Counted from the first letter of the stretch, positions 14,991 through 24,541 are shown. The stretch is DNA of 40,346 nucleotides from Elusimicrobiota bacterium (GCA_016191335.1 JACPOW010000040.1:1-40346); one strand, 5' to 3'. The notes: generated by a model not told the origin, from the sequence alone. Numbers and translations are program-made.

Positions 14991-15802
14991 TCGAGGTCCT
15001 GTCCGCCGTCGGAGCCGTCGCCGCCGCGGGCCTCAGCGCCCGCTGGAACTGGTGGCGCCCCGCCGTGTCCGGCGGCATGCCGGTCCTGATGTACCACAAG
15101 ATCGGGGACTACCCCCCCGGCTCCGGCCTCAAGAAGCTCTGGGTCACGGCCGCCGACTTCCGCAAGCAGCTGCGGTACCTCAAGGACCACGGCTACACCG
15201 CCGTCGATTTCCGCGACTGGCGTGACGCCGAGAAGGGCGTGAAGCCCCTGCCCGAGAAGCCCGTGATGATCACCTTCGACGACGGGTACATGAACAACTA
15301 CACCGAGGCCTTCCCCCTGCTCAAGGAGTTCGGGATGAAGGCCTGCGTCTTCCTCGTCTACGAGACGATGGAGCACCACAACGGCTGGCACGACCCGAAG
15401 ACCGAGCCGTGGCTGAAGATGCTGACCTGGGCGCAGATCAAGGAGATGCAGGACTCCGGGCTCGTCGAGTTCGGCTCGCACACGATGCGCCACCGAAACC
15501 TCGCCGAGATCCCCTTGGACGAGGTCCGCTGGGAGCTCACGGAGAGCAAGGCTCGCCTGGAGGAGAAGCTCGGCCGCGAGATGGTCGGCTTCGCCTATCC
15601 GTACGGCTCCGGCGCGTACAAGGCCGACGTGCGCCGGGCCGCGCTCGACGCCGGCTACCGGTTCGATTTCTCCATCAAGCAGGGCATATCGTCGCTTCCT
15701 TGGGCCCGGGAGAAGGAGGCGGTCCGCCGGCTCCTCGTCCGCGGCGACGACAACATGTTCGACTTCCACCTGAACATGACGCGGGGCAAGGCCCGGTTCT
15801 GA
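14987..15802 (+). CDS. Polysaccharide deacetylase family protein (NodB domain)
   Basis: A 271-residue carbohydrate esterase 4 type protein. A short hydrophobic N-terminus (IEVLSAVGAVAAAGLSA) may anchor it. The NodB motifs are present: PVLMYHKIGD, ITFDDGYMNNY with the catalytic and metal-binding Asp pair (about 97-98), the metal histidines in SHTMRH (about 163-168), and GFAYPYGSG. It would remove N-acetyl or related groups from a glycan. ATG 14987 was chosen because it overlaps the previous stop as ATGA; a longer frame upstream runs back into the GT2 gene. Its TGA overlaps the next ATG by one base. In this setting it likely trims a core or surface polysaccharide, but peptidoglycan is another possible target. 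Confidence 0.9.
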   Translation: MIEVLSAVGAVAAAGLSARWNWWRPAVSGGMPVLMYHKIGDYPPGSGLKKLWVTAADFRKQLRYLKDHGYTAVDFRDWRDAEKGVKPLPEKPVMITFDDGYMNNYTEAFPLLKEFGMKACVFLVYETMEHHNGWHDPKTEPWLKMLTWAQIKEMQDSGLVEFGSHTMRHRNLAEIPLDEVRWELTESKARLEEKLGREMVGFAYPYGSGAYKADVRRAALDAGYRFDFSIKQGISSLPWAREKEAVRRLLVRGDDNMFDFHLNMTRGKARF

Positions 15803-16800
15803 TGGACATCGCCGCCCCCCGCTCGATCCTCGTCGTCCAATTGCGCCGCCTCGGCGACGTAATCCTGACGACGCCGGCCCTCGAGGCGCTGAAGAAGAGA
15901 TACCCCGAGGCGAAGCTCGACTTCCTCGTCGAGGCTCCCGGCGCCGAGGCCGTGGCCGGCCAGCCGGCCATCGACGAGGTCCTCGTCTACGACGCCGAGG
16001 ACGCCTTGGGCGCGCTGCGCTGGGCGCTGAAGGTCCGCGCCCGCCGCTACGACTGGGTGATCGACTTCCTCGCCAACCCGCGCACGGCCCTGCTGACCGC
16101 GCTGTCGGGCGCCAAGGTGAAGGCGGGCCCCGCGCACGTGGCGCGCCGCTGGGCGTACAACGTCCGCATGGTCCAGTCCCCGCAGGCCTGCTACGCCGCC
16201 CTCGAGAAGGTGCGCTGGCTCGCCCCGCTCGGGGTGGCGCCGTCTGACGCCCCCGAGCTTCCCCGTCTGATGCTGGCCCAGCGGCCGATGAAGGTCGAGA
16301 ACGTCGTCGGCCTCGTGCCCCCCTCGCGCAAGGAGACCCGGCGCTGGCCCGCGCCGTCCTACGCCCGCCTCGGCCGCCTGCTGCGCGACAAGCACGGCTG
16401 CCGGCTCAAGGTGTTCTGGGGGCCGGGCGAGAAGGCCCTGGCCGACGAGGTGGTGCGCGGCATCGGCGCGGGCGCCTTCGCCATCGAGGAGACGCGCGGC
16501 ATCTCGGACCTCGCCCGCGAGCTCGCCTCCTGCCGCGTCGTGGTCGGCAACTGCGCCGGGCCCAAGCACGTGGCCCTGGCCCTCGGCGTGCCCACCGTGA
16601 CCATCCACGGCTCCTCGGACCCGGCGTCATGGACGCCCGTCCATCCCGACCACCTCGCCGTGCGCCTCGACGAGCTGCCGTGCATCGGCTGCCGCTCGAA
16701 CGACTGCCCGTACAACCTCGAGTGCATGCGCCAGCTCCCCGCCGAGCGGGTCCTGCCCGCCGTCGAGCGGCTGCTCGAACGCACGGAGGCCCGCGCGTGA
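15802..16800 (+). CDS. GT9 family glycosyltransferase (heptosyltransferase-like)
   Basis: A 332-residue GT9 enzyme of ordinary two-domain size. The N-terminal half starts SILVVQLRRLGDVILTTPALEAL. The C-terminal half has GLVPPSRKETRRWPAPSYARL, VVGNCAGPKHVALALGVPTVTIHGSSDPASWTP and a cysteine cluster CIGCRSNDCPYNLECM. It would transfer a heptose or similar residue to the core. It is the second GT9 gene of the cluster; the first (10631) carries the extra half-domain. The ATG at 15802 shares one base with the previous stop (TGATG). Donor specificity is not determined. Confidence 0.9.
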   Translation: MDIAAPRSILVVQLRRLGDVILTTPALEALKKRYPEAKLDFLVEAPGAEAVAGQPAIDEVLVYDAEDALGALRWALKVRARRYDWVIDFLANPRTALLTALSGAKVKAGPAHVARRWAYNVRMVQSPQACYAALEKVRWLAPLGVAPSDAPELPRLMLAQRPMKVENVVGLVPPSRKETRRWPAPSYARLGRLLRDKHGCRLKVFWGPGEKALADEVVRGIGAGAFAIEETRGISDLARELASCRVVVGNCAGPKHVALALGVPTVTIHGSSDPASWTPVHPDHLAVRLDELPCIGCRSNDCPYNLECMRQLPAERVLPAVERLLERTEARA

Positions 16801-17894
16801 CGACCTGGGCCAAGCGCCGCGAGCGCCTGAAGTCGTCGCTGGGCGGCCGCGCCCTGCTCGGCGCGGCGTCGTTGGCCTACGGCGCCGGCGTGATGGCGCG
16901 CCGCGGGCTGTACGCCGCGGGCGTGCTCAAGCGCAAGCGCATCAAGGCCAAGGTCGTCTGCATCGGGAACCTGACCGTCGGCGGCACCGGCAAGACGCCC
17001 GCCGTGCTCCTGGCGGCCGAGACCTTGCGCAAGCGCGGCCACGACGTCTCGATCGTCTCGCGCGGCTACGGCCGGACGGCCGCCGCCAAGGAGGTGTCCG
17101 TCCTCCTCGACGGACGCCATACCGACTGGCGCGAGTGCGGCGACGAGCCCTGGATGATCCATCAGTCCCTCCAGGGCCAGGGCATCCCCGTCCTGGTCTG
17201 CCCCGACCGGGCCAAGGCCGGCGAGCTCGCCGTCGAGATGTACGGCAGCCGGGTCGTCATCCTCGACGACGGCTTCCAGCACCTGCGCCTCCACCGCGAC
17301 CTGGACGTCGTCCTCGTCAACGCGCGCGACCCCTTCGGCGGGCGACGCCTGCTGCCCCTCGGGGACCTGCGGGAGCCGCTGTCGGCGCTCACGCGCGCGG
17401 GGATGGTCGTCATCACCCACGCCGACCGCGTCACGGCGGCCGAGCTCACGCGCCTGCGCGAGGACATCGACGCGCTTCATCCGGGCGTGACCATCGTGGA
17501 ATCCGCGCACAAGGCCGACCATCTCCTCGACGTGAAGACCGAGGCCCGGCACCCCCTCCACCATCTCAAGGGCAAGGCCGTCGTGGCCCTCTCCGGCATC
17601 GGCGACCCGCTCTCCTTCGAGACCCAGCTCGAGTCTCTGGGCATCACGGTCGCGCAGTCCTGGCGGTTCCCCGACCATCATCCGTACACGAGCCGCGAGC
17701 TGAAGTCCATCGAGGACCTCCGCGGCGGCCTGCCGGTCGTCACGACGCACAAGGACTTCGTCCGCTTGACCGACGACTGGCGCGAGCGGCTCTCCGGCGA
17801 GGTGTTCGTCCTCGGCATCAAGCTCGAGCTCCTGAAGGGCCGCAACGCGTGGCTGGACGCGCTCGAGTCCCTGGCCGGGGGGAAGCGCAAGTGA
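16797..17894 (+). CDS. lpxK: Tetraacyldisaccharide 4'-kinase
   Basis: LpxK (365 residues) phosphorylates the 4' position of the tetraacyl disaccharide to form lipid IVA at the inner membrane. The membrane-proximal N-terminal helix is followed by the P-loop GNLTVGGTGKTP (57-68), SRGYGR, GDEPWMIHQSL, VILDDGFQHLRLHRDLDVVLV (the DDGFQH catalytic segment), LPLGDLREPLSAL and ALSGIGDP. Length fits the family (about 330-370). GTG 16797 overlaps the previous stop (GTGA). Kinase product would be the substrate of WaaA in the same cluster. No other lpx gene is in the window. Confidence 0.96.
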   Translation: MTTWAKRRERLKSSLGGRALLGAASLAYGAGVMARRGLYAAGVLKRKRIKAKVVCIGNLTVGGTGKTPAVLLAAETLRKRGHDVSIVSRGYGRTAAAKEVSVLLDGRHTDWRECGDEPWMIHQSLQGQGIPVLVCPDRAKAGELAVEMYGSRVVILDDGFQHLRLHRDLDVVLVNARDPFGGRRLLPLGDLREPLSALTRAGMVVITHADRVTAAELTRLREDIDALHPGVTIVESAHKADHLLDVKTEARHPLHHLKGKAVVALSGIGDPLSFETQLESLGITVAQSWRFPDHHPYTSRELKSIEDLRGGLPVVTTHKDFVRLTDDWRERLSGEVFVLGIKLELLKGRNAWLDALESLAGGKRK

Positions 17895-18895
17895 GGGCCC
17901 TCGCCCTGGCGCTGTGCGCGGCGCTCGCGGCCTGCGGCGTCCACCGCCGCCCCACCGACCCGCTGCCGATGGCCGCGGCGCCGACCGAGTCCGCCCCGGT
18001 CCTCGTCGACCAGAGCACGGTCCCGGTCAGCGCGGCGCTCGAGGCGCCGGAGCCGGAGCCCGCGCCCGTCGCGGCGCTCCCGTCGGCCGCGCCGAAGACG
18101 CTCCCCGCTCCCGCGCCGCTCAAACCGCGGGTCTGGGGCCGGGTGGCGATCACCACCGCGATCGTCTCCCCCTCCCAGCTGATCGGCCCGCGGGTCGCCT
18201 ATTCTCCCGAGTACAAGCCGCTGCCCGTCTTCCCCGAGAAGCTCGTCTTCGAGATGTCCTGGGGCCTGCTGTCGGTGGGCGAGGCCACTCTCGGCGTGGA
18301 CAAGATCGTGATGTTCAACGGCCGCCCCGCCTACCACCTCGTCAGCGAGGCGCGCTCGAACTCCTTCTGCGACACCTTCTACGTCGTCCGCGACCTCAAC
18401 GAGTCCTGGCTCGACGCGCGCACCTTGACCTCGCTGGGCTACTCGAAGAAGGTCCGCGAGGGCAAGTTCTTCCGCGACGAGTGGGTGCTGTACGACCGCG
18501 ACGCCGGGACCTTCGTCAACCGCCGGGTGAACAAGGACGGCAGCTTCAACGTGCGCGTGGGCACCATCCCGGCGCAGGTCCAGGACATCCTCTCCAGCAT
18601 CTACTTCGTGCGCGCCCAGCCCCTGCCCGACGGGACCGAGCTGAAGGTGCACGTGAACACCCCCGACAACTGGCCCCTGGCCATCAAGGTCATGAAGCGG
18701 GAGCGCCTCAAGGTCCCCGCGGGGAAGTTCCCCTCCGTCATCGTCGAGCCGATGATGATCCGGGAGGGCATCTTCGTGCAGAAGGGCAAGCGCCTGCGGC
18801 TGTGGTTCTCCGACGACCCTCAGAAGCGCATGCTGATGATGAAGGCCGAGGTCTTCTTCGGCAACGTCACGGCGGCGCTCCGAGAAATGTTATGA
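17891..18895 (+). CDS. DUF3108 domain lipoprotein
   Basis: A 334-residue predicted lipoprotein. The signal peptide ends in a lipobox, LAAC, near residue 16. A Pro/Ala-rich linker (about 25-80) leads to the DUF3108 domain: FPEKLVFEMSWGLLSVGEATL, YHLVSEARSNSFCDTFYVVRDLNESWLD, PAQVQDILSSIYFVR and a C-terminal LRLWFSDDPQKRMLMMKAEVFFGNVTAAL, quoted in short blocks. DUF3108 proteins are predicted beta-rich envelope proteins without a firmly known activity. GTG 17891 overlaps the lpxK stop (GTGA), and the stop overlaps the hldE1 ATG, so it is made with LPS enzymes. A role in LPS assembly or quality control is a guess. Confidence 0.85.
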   Translation: MRALALALCAALAACGVHRRPTDPLPMAAAPTESAPVLVDQSTVPVSAALEAPEPEPAPVAALPSAAPKTLPAPAPLKPRVWGRVAITTAIVSPSQLIGPRVAYSPEYKPLPVFPEKLVFEMSWGLLSVGEATLGVDKIVMFNGRPAYHLVSEARSNSFCDTFYVVRDLNESWLDARTLTSLGYSKKVREGKFFRDEWVLYDRDAGTFVNRRVNKDGSFNVRVGTIPAQVQDILSSIYFVRAQPLPDGTELKVHVNTPDNWPLAIKVMKRERLKVPAGKFPSVIVEPMMIREGIFVQKGKRLRLWFSDDPQKRMLMMKAEVFFGNVTAALREML

Positions 18896-19908
18896 TCAAC
18901 ACCCGTACGATGCCCCCCAGGCTCCCCGAGCGCAAAGAGCTTCTACGGACCATCGCCCGATTCTCGGGGCGCCGCGTCCTCGTCGTCGGCGACCTCATGC
19001 TCGACCAGTACGTGCGCGGCGCGGTCGGCCGCATCTCCCCCGAAGCACCCGTCCCCGTCGTGCGCGTCACCGGCGAGTCGCACATCCCGGGCGGAGCCGG
19101 GAACGTCGTCAACAACCTCGCCTCGCTCGGCGCGAAGGTGTCCGTCCTCGGGGTCATCGGCGAGGACGACGCGGGCGCCCGCCTCGTCGAGCACTTCCGC
19201 GGCCGCGGCGTGAACGTCGAGGGCGTGTGCGTCGACGTCGAGCGGCAGACCACGCAGAAGTGCCGCGTCATCGCCGAGCGCCAGCAGGTCGTGCGCTTCG
19301 ACCGGGAGACCTCCGGGCCGTTGTCCCACGCGACCGAGTCCCGCCTGCTCGCCAGCCTCGACGCCGAGCTGCCCGACGCCGACGCCGTCATCCTCTCGGA
19401 CTACGGCAAGGGCGTCATCAATCCCCGCGTGCTCTCGCGCGCGATCGGGGCCGCCCGCCGTCGCGGCATCCCGGTCACCGTCGACCCGAAGCCCGAGCAC
19501 TTCCGCCTGTACAAGGGCGTCACCTGCGTGACGCCGAACACCTCCGAGGCCTGGGCCTGCATGCGGCGGGACGCGAAGCCGGGCTCGGACGCGATCGACG
19601 CCCTCGGCGCCGACATCCTGAAGGTGCTCAAGAGCCGCTCCGTGCTGATCACCCGCGGGCCCGACGGCATGAGCCTGTTCGAGGAAGGCCGCAGGCCCCG
19701 GATCACCCACATCCCCACCCAGGCGCGCGAGGTGTTCGACGTGTCCGGCGCGGGCGACACCGTGATCTCCACCTTGACTCTCGCGCTGGCCGCCGGGGCC
19801 CCTCTTCGTAGAGCCGCGGCGCTCGCCAACCACGCGGCCGGCATCGTCGTCGCCAAGCTCGGCACCGCGACGACCGACGCCAAGGAGCTCGCGCGAGCGA
19901 TCAGATGA
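18892..19908 (+). CDS. hldE: D-glycero-beta-D-manno-heptose-7-phosphate kinase (RfaE1/HldE N-terminal type)
   Basis: A 338-residue PfkB-family kinase matching the first domain of HldE. It phosphorylates heptose-7-phosphate at C1 on the route to ADP-heptose. Motifs: [61 protein letters not shown], and the anion-hole and catalytic base region [13 protein letters not shown] (about 283-295). The adenylyltransferase domain is absent, as in organisms that carry separate RfaE1 and RfaE2 proteins. The ATG at 18892 overlaps the previous stop (ATGA); ATG 18910 is also possible. The stop overlaps kdsB by four bases. Other steps (gmhA, gmhB, RfaE2, hldD) are not in the window. Confidence 0.93.
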   Translation: MINTRTMPPRLPERKELLRTIARFSGRRVLVVGDLMLDQYVRGAVGRISPEAPVPVVRVTGESHIPGGAGNVVNNLASLGAKVSVLGVIGEDDAGARLVEHFRGRGVNVEGVCVDVERQTTQKCRVIAERQQVVRFDRETSGPLSHATESRLLASLDAELPDADAVILSDYGKGVINPRVLSRAIGAARRRGIPVTVDPKPEHFRLYKGVTCVTPNTSEAWACMRRDAKPGSDAIDALGADILKVLKSRSVLITRGPDGMSLFEEGRRPRITHIPTQAREVFDVSGAGDTVISTLTLALAAGAPLRRAAALANHAAGIVVAKLGTATTDAKELARAIR

Positions 19909-20603
19909 GCGACTGCCTGACCGTCATCCCCGCCCGGCTCGGCTCGACGCGCTTCCCTCGCAAGGTGCTGGCGAGGCTCGCCGGCCGCACCATGATCGAA
20001 TGGTGCTGGCGCGCCGCCAAGGCCGCGAAGCTCGGTCCCGTGCTGGTGGCCGTGGATTCCCGCGAGGTCGCCGACGAGGTCGAGCGCTTCGGCGGGGAGT
20101 TCGTGATGACGCGTCCCTCGCTGCCGTCGGGCTCGGACCGCGTCTGGGCCGCGGCGAGGGGCCGGCGCGAACCCGTCATCCTGAATTATCAGGGCGACAT
20201 GCCGCTGCTCAAGCCCTCGACCCTTCGCGCGACCGTGAAAGCCCTCTCGAAGGGCGCGGACATCGCCACCTCGGTGATCGCCCTGGGCGACGCGGCGCGG
20301 CGCGACGACCGGAACGTCGTGAAGGCCGTTCTGGCGAAGAATGGCCGCTGCCTCTACTTCTCCCGCGCGCCGGTGAGCTCGTGGGAGCACCTGGGACTGT
20401 ACGCCTACCGCCGCGCGGCGCTGAAGCGCTTCGTGTCGATGTCCCCCTCGCCGCTCGAGAAGTCCGAGAAGCTCGAGCAGCTCCGGGCCCTGGAGGACGG
20501 CATGGTCATCAGCGCCGCCGTCGTCCGGGAGCGCCCGGTCGCCGTGGACGTCCCCTCCGATCTAAGACGCGCCGAGACCATGTTGCGCCGAGGACTAAAA
20601 TGA
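19905..20603 (+). CDS. kdsB: 3-deoxy-manno-octulosonate cytidylyltransferase (CMP-Kdo synthetase)
   Basis: KdsB (232 residues) couples Kdo to CMP, using CTP, to give the WaaA donor. The nucleotide-binding start [34 protein letters not shown] (the metal-binding Asp lies in QGD), and the signature [15 protein letters not shown] are present. Two positions are unusual: the common PGKPL reads PRKVL, and the common QGDEP reads QGDMP. The protein is a little shorter than E. coli KdsB (248). The order kdsB-pyrG-kdsA, with four- and eight-base overlaps, supports the assignment. Related sugar cytidylyltransferases are the alternative. Confidence 0.9.
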   Translation: MSDCLTVIPARLGSTRFPRKVLARLAGRTMIEWCWRAAKAAKLGPVLVAVDSREVADEVERFGGEFVMTRPSLPSGSDRVWAAARGRREPVILNYQGDMPLLKPSTLRATVKALSKGADIATSVIALGDAARRDDRNVVKAVLAKNGRCLYFSRAPVSSWEHLGLYAYRRAALKRFVSMSPSPLEKSEKLEQLRALEDGMVISAAVVRERPVAVDVPSDLRRAETMLRRGLK

Positions 20604-22216
20604 CCACCAAGTACATCTTCGTGACGGGCGGTGTCGTGAGCTCGCTGGGCAAGGGCATCACCGCCTCCTCGCTGGGCAAGCTCCTCCAGTCCCGCGGCCT
20701 GCAGGTGACGATGCTGAAGTGCGACCCGTACATCAACGTCGACCCGGGCACGATGAACCCGTTCCAGCACGGCGAGGTGTTCGTCACCGAGGACGGCGCC
20801 GAGACCGACCTCGACCTCGGCCACTACGAGCGCTTCCTCAACAAGGAGATGCACCACTTCAACAACTTCACGGCGGGCAAGGTCTACGAGACCGTGATCG
20901 CCCGCGAGCGCCGCGGCGACTTCCTGGGCACGACCGTCCAGGTCATCCCCCACATCACCGACGAGATCAAGAACCGCTTCCGCGCCGCGGCGAAGGGCGC
21001 CGACATCGCGATCATCGAGATCGGCGGGACCGTCGGCGACATCGAGAGCCTCCCGTTCATGGAGGCCGCGCGCCAGATGGGCCTCGAGGCGGGCCGCGAG
21101 AACTCGCTGTACGTGCACGTGACCCTCATCCCGTTCATCAAGGCCTCCGAGGAGCTCAAGACGAAGCCGACCCAGCATTCCGTGCAGAAGCTGCGGGAGA
21201 TCGGCATCGCCCCGGACGTCCTCGTCTGCCGCTCCGAGAAGCCGGTCGACGCGAACATGAAGGCGAAGCTCTCCATGTTCTGCTCGGTGCCCAAGGAGTC
21301 CGTCATCGAGGCGCCCGACGTCGACAGCATCTACGAGGTCCCGATGGTGTTCCACAAGCAGGGGCTCGACGACCAGATCATGATGCTGCTGCGCCTGCGC
21401 ACCCAGTCCAAGGACCTCGACAGCTGGAACGAGGTGGTGCGCCGCCTGAAGGCCCCGAAGCGCGAGATCGTCGTGGCGCTCGCGGGCAAGTACACCGACT
21501 ACAAGGACGCCTACAAGTCCGTCAACGAGGCCCTCGTCCACGGCGGCATCGCCAACGAGGCCAAGGTCAAGATCCGCTTCCTGGACACGACGGATCCCAA
21601 GATCCACGAGCAGCTCGAGGGCGTGCACGGCATCCTCGTCCCCGGCGGCTTCGGCGACCGCGGCATCGAGGGCAAGATCCGCGTGGCCCAGCTCGCCCGC
21701 GAGAAGAAGATCCCCTACTTCGGCCTCTGCCTGGGCCTGCAGATCGCGGTCATCGAGTTCTCCCGCAACGTGCTGAAGCTCAACGGCGCCCACTCCACCG
21801 AGTTCGACCAGAAGTCCCGCTATCCCGTCATCGACCTCCTGCCCGAGCAGAAGACCGTCAAGGACAAGGGGGCCACGATGCGCCTGGGCACCTACGAGTG
21901 CACGCTCAAGAAAGGGAGCCTCGCGCACAAGGCCTACGGGGCCCTGAACATCTCGGAGCGGCACCGGCACCGCTTCGAGGTCAACAACAAGTTCCGCAAG
22001 CTCCTCGAGGACGCGGGCCTGACGATCGCCGGGCTCCACGCCCCCAAGAACCTCGTGGAGATCGTCGAGCTCAAGGACCACCCGTGGTTCGTGGCGTGCC
22101 AGTTCCACCCCGAGTTCAAGAGCCGCCCCGAGGCGCCGCACCCCCTGTTCCGGGACTTCGTCGCCGCGTGCGTCGAGCGCGCCGAGACCCACGGACGGAA
22201 TCCCATCCATGCGTGA
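20600..22216 (+). CDS. pyrG: CTP synthase
   Basis: PyrG (538 residues) makes CTP from UTP, ATP and glutamine. The synthetase domain (about 1-265) starts [23 protein letters not shown] and has [39 protein letters not shown], quoted in part. The glutaminase domain carries the nucleophile in FGLCLGLQ (about C376) and the His-Glu pair in CQFHPEF (about 500). Length matches the family. ATG 20600 overlaps the kdsB stop. Its position between kdsB and kdsA, seen in other LPS-making bacteria, links CTP supply to CMP-Kdo synthesis. Confidence 0.98.
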   Translation: MTTKYIFVTGGVVSSLGKGITASSLGKLLQSRGLQVTMLKCDPYINVDPGTMNPFQHGEVFVTEDGAETDLDLGHYERFLNKEMHHFNNFTAGKVYETVIARERRGDFLGTTVQVIPHITDEIKNRFRAAAKGADIAIIEIGGTVGDIESLPFMEAARQMGLEAGRENSLYVHVTLIPFIKASEELKTKPTQHSVQKLREIGIAPDVLVCRSEKPVDANMKAKLSMFCSVPKESVIEAPDVDSIYEVPMVFHKQGLDDQIMMLLRLRTQSKDLDSWNEVVRRLKAPKREIVVALAGKYTDYKDAYKSVNEALVHGGIANEAKVKIRFLDTTDPKIHEQLEGVHGILVPGGFGDRGIEGKIRVAQLAREKKIPYFGLCLGLQIAVIEFSRNVLKLNGAHSTEFDQKSRYPVIDLLPEQKTVKDKGATMRLGTYECTLKKGSLAHKAYGALNISERHRHRFEVNNKFRKLLEDAGLTIAGLHAPKNLVEIVELKDHPWFVACQFHPEFKSRPEAPHPLFRDFVAACVERAETHGRNPIHA

Positions 22217-23033
22217 GAACATCGTCAAGGTCGGCCAGGTCCGCTTCGGCAACGACCTCCCGGTCGCCTTCATCGGCGGCCCCTGCGTCATCGAGTCCGA
22301 GTCCCTGCTGCGCACCGTCGGCCGCGCCCTGAAGAAGGCGGCCGGAAAGCAGGGCTTCGTGCTCAAGGCGTCCTACGACAAGGCCAACCGCACCTCGGTC
22401 AAGTCGTACCGCGGCCCGGGCATGGAGGAAGGCCTGAGGACCTTGGCCAAGGTGGCCGCCGAGCTGGGCGTTCCCTGCGTGACGGACGTGCACGAGCCGC
22501 AGCACGCCGCGATCGCCGCGCGGTACGTGGACATGCTCCAGGTCCCGGCGTTCCTCAGCCGCCAGACCGACCTCCTCGTCGCGTGCGGCCGCACGGGCAA
22601 GGCCGTCAACGTGAAGAAGGGCCAGTTCCTGTCGCCGCACGACATGAAGCACGCGGTCGAGAAGATCCTCTCGACGGGCAACCGCAACATACTCCTCACC
22701 GAGCGCGGCGCGTCCTTCGGCTACGGCAACCTGGTGGTGGACATGCGCTCTTACGAGATCATGCGCTCGTTCGGCTTCCCCGTGGTCCACGACGCGACGC
22801 ATTGCGTGCAGCTGCCCGGAGGCAACGGCGCGACCACCGGCGGCCAGCGCCAGTTCGTGCGCCCAATCGCCCGCGCGGCGGCCGCGGTCGGCGTCGCGGG
22901 CGTCTTCTTCGAGACGCATCCGAACCCGGACAAGGCGCTGTCCGACGGGCCCAACGCCCTGGCGCTCGCGGACGTCCCCTCGTTCCTGCGCGAGGTCCGG
23001 CGCTTCGACGCGCTGTCCAAGGAGCTCCGATGA
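22209..23033 (+). CDS. kdsA: 3-deoxy-8-phosphooctulonate synthase (Kdo-8-phosphate synthase)
   Basis: KdsA (274 residues) condenses phosphoenolpyruvate with arabinose-5-phosphate to give Kdo-8-phosphate. Motifs: [86 protein letters not shown] and [18 protein letters not shown] Cys at position 26 (GGPC) matches the metal-dependent class typified by Aquifex; metal-independent enzymes such as E. coli have Asn there. The ATG at 22209 lies eight bases inside pyrG. No arabinose-5-phosphate isomerase (kdsD) or phosphatase (kdsC) gene is in the window. Confidence 0.97.
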   Translation: MRENIVKVGQVRFGNDLPVAFIGGPCVIESESLLRTVGRALKKAAGKQGFVLKASYDKANRTSVKSYRGPGMEEGLRTLAKVAAELGVPCVTDVHEPQHAAIAARYVDMLQVPAFLSRQTDLLVACGRTGKAVNVKKGQFLSPHDMKHAVEKILSTGNRNILLTERGASFGYGNLVVDMRSYEIMRSFGFPVVHDATHCVQLPGGNGATTGGQRQFVRPIARAAAAVGVAGVFFETHPNPDKALSDGPNALALADVPSFLREVRRFDALSKELR

Positions 23034-23341
23034 GCCAGCCCCACCAGCCCCAGCAACCGAAGAAATCCAAGAAGGCGGCCGCCCAGGAGGCGCTGATCTC
23101 CCCGCCGTGGTTCCCCGACGCCCAGTGGCATCTGCGCACCCTCGGCGTGATCTACGGCGTTCTGATCGTCGCCTACTTCGGGATCTCCCACGCGCTGAGC
23201 CGCCTGCCCAAGCCCTACCAGCTGCGCCGCATCCCGATGGAGATGACGCCGTGGCTGCACCCGGGCGGCAAGGTGCATCTTCCCGAGGAGCAGCTCAAGG
23301 CCCCTCCGGACGACGCGCCGGCCGCGACCACCAAGAAGTGA
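23030..23341 (+). CDS. Small single-pass membrane protein between kdsA and lptC
   Basis: A 103-residue protein that I do not recognise. The N-terminus is Gln/Pro/Lys-rich ([18 protein letters not shown]) and probably cytoplasmic. One membrane helix (about 42-59, LGVIYGVLIVAYFGISHAL) follows. The C-terminal 45 residues, with PKPYQLRRIPMEMTPWLHPGGKV and a Pro/Ala-rich end, would then lie in the periplasm. ATG 23030 overlaps the kdsA stop, and lptC begins one base after its own stop. The location suggests a link to Kdo supply or to the Lpt export machine, but that is inference only. Confidence 0.8.
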   Translation: MSQPHQPQQPKKSKKAAAQEALISPPWFPDAQWHLRTLGVIYGVLIVAYFGISHALSRLPKPYQLRRIPMEMTPWLHPGGKVHLPEEQLKAPPDDAPAATTKK

Positions 23342-23342
23342 G

Positions 23343-23849
23343 ATGCGCTACGCTCTCGCGGCGCTCCTGCTCGCCGGCTCGGCCTGCGGCCGGAGCGGCG
23401 AGGCGGAGCGCGAGGAGCGGCGCCAGGTGATGGAGGGCCTGACCCTCAGCCAGTCGGACAGAGGCGAGCCCTCGTGGACGCTCAAGTCCTCGCGCGCCGT
23501 CCTGCGCGAGGACGCCAAGCTCGCGACCTTGACCGAGCCCGTGATGGAGTTCTACAAGAAGGGCAAGGCCGTCTCCCGCGTCACCGCGCTCTCCGGGGAG
23601 GTCGACACCGAGAGCCACGGCGTGAGGCTCTCCTCCTCGGTCGTGCTCGACTCCTTCGACGACCGCTCGCGCCTGACCACCACCGAGCTGTTCTACGACT
23701 CGGCGCGGGGCCGCTTCACGACCACCGCCGACATCCTGGTCAAGCGCCCCGAGGGCGTGCTGCGCGGCCGCGGGCTCGAGGCCAAGCCCGACCTCTCCGA
23801 GATCCGCATCTTCAACCAGAGCTCGACCTTGAGCGGGAGATCCCGTTGA
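23343..23849 (+). CDS. lptC: LPS export protein LptC, lipoprotein-like
   Basis: A 168-residue LptC-family protein. LptC links the LptB2FG transporter to LptA and passes LPS across the periplasm. The beta-jellyroll pattern is visible: GLTLSQSDRGEPSWTLKSSRAVL, TLTEPVMEFYKKGKAVSRVTALSGEVD, VRLSSSVVLDSFDDRSRLTTTELFYD and RGRGLEAKPDL, given in part. Instead of the usual membrane helix, the N-terminus MRYALAALLLAGSAC is a short signal with a lipobox (Cys15), so it may be lipid-anchored. It begins one base after the small membrane protein's stop and overlaps lptA (TTGA). Confidence 0.82.
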   Translation: MRYALAALLLAGSACGRSGEAEREERRQVMEGLTLSQSDRGEPSWTLKSSRAVLREDAKLATLTEPVMEFYKKGKAVSRVTALSGEVDTESHGVRLSSSVVLDSFDDRSRLTTTELFYDSARGRFTTTADILVKRPEGVLRGRGLEAKPDLSEIRIFNQSSTLSGRSR

Positions 23850-24541
23850 GCGCCCTGCTCCTCTGGCTCCTCCTCGCCGGCCCGGCCGCGGCCGCCGACG
23901 CTCCTCCCCCCGCCTCCGTCGCGGGCAGCGTCGTGCGCAGCAAGGAGTGGGTGATCCGCCGCGGCGATAACAAGGAGGAAGAGTTCATCGGAGAGGTCCG
24001 CTATCAGTCCGCCGGCACCCGCCTGACCAGCGACTGGGCCCTCTTCAAGCACGCCGACCGCTCCTGGCAGGCCCGCGGCGCGGTCTCGGTCCGGCGCGAG
24101 ACGAAGGACGGCTCCGTGCTCGAGGCCAAGGGCGAACGGGCGGGGCACAGCGAGGAGACCAAGCGCGGCTATCTCGATCCCGTCCCCGGCGAGCGCGTCC
24201 GGTTCACGCGCACGGCGCCGGGCCTGGAGCCCGACCACGGCGAGAGCGGCCGCGTCACCTGGAACGGCGAGAAGCGCGTGACCATGTCCGGCGGGGCGAA
24301 GGTCTGGGGCCCGCGCCTAGAGCTCGCCGCGGACGAGGCCGTCTACGAGAAGGCCGAGGGCCGCCTGACCCTCAACGGCGGACGCCCCGTCCTGCGCAAG
24401 GTCGAGGGCGAGTGGACCACCGCGCTCAAGGCCGACCAGGTCGTCGCGACCGAGTCCCCGCGCCGCATCGAGGCCCGCGGCCGGGTCACCGGCTGGATGA
24501 TATTCAAGGACCGGGACAAGCTCAAGGAGCTCGCCCAATGA
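23846..24541 (+). CDS. lptA: Periplasmic LPS bridge protein LptA (OstA-like)
   Basis: A 231-residue OstA/LptA-family protein that would form the periplasmic LPS bridge. TTG 23846 overlaps the lptC stop (TTGA) and yields a clean signal peptide (SALLLWLLLAGPAAAADA). The rest is a series of short beta strands: EEFIGEVRYQSAGTRLTSDWALF, WQARGAVSVRRETKDGSVLEAKGE, VTMSGGAKVWGPRLELAADEAVYEKAEGRLTLNGG and KADQVVATESPRRIEARGRVTG, shortened here. It is longer than E. coli LptA (185). Its stop overlaps the lptB ATG. lptF, lptG and lptD are not in the window. Confidence 0.82.
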   Translation: MSALLLWLLLAGPAAAADAPPPASVAGSVVRSKEWVIRRGDNKEEEFIGEVRYQSAGTRLTSDWALFKHADRSWQARGAVSVRRETKDGSVLEAKGERAGHSEETKRGYLDPVPGERVRFTRTAPGLEPDHGESGRVTWNGEKRVTMSGGAKVWGPRLELAADEAVYEKAEGRLTLNGGRPVLRKVEGEWTTALKADQVVATESPRRIEARGRVTGWMIFKDRDKLKELAQ

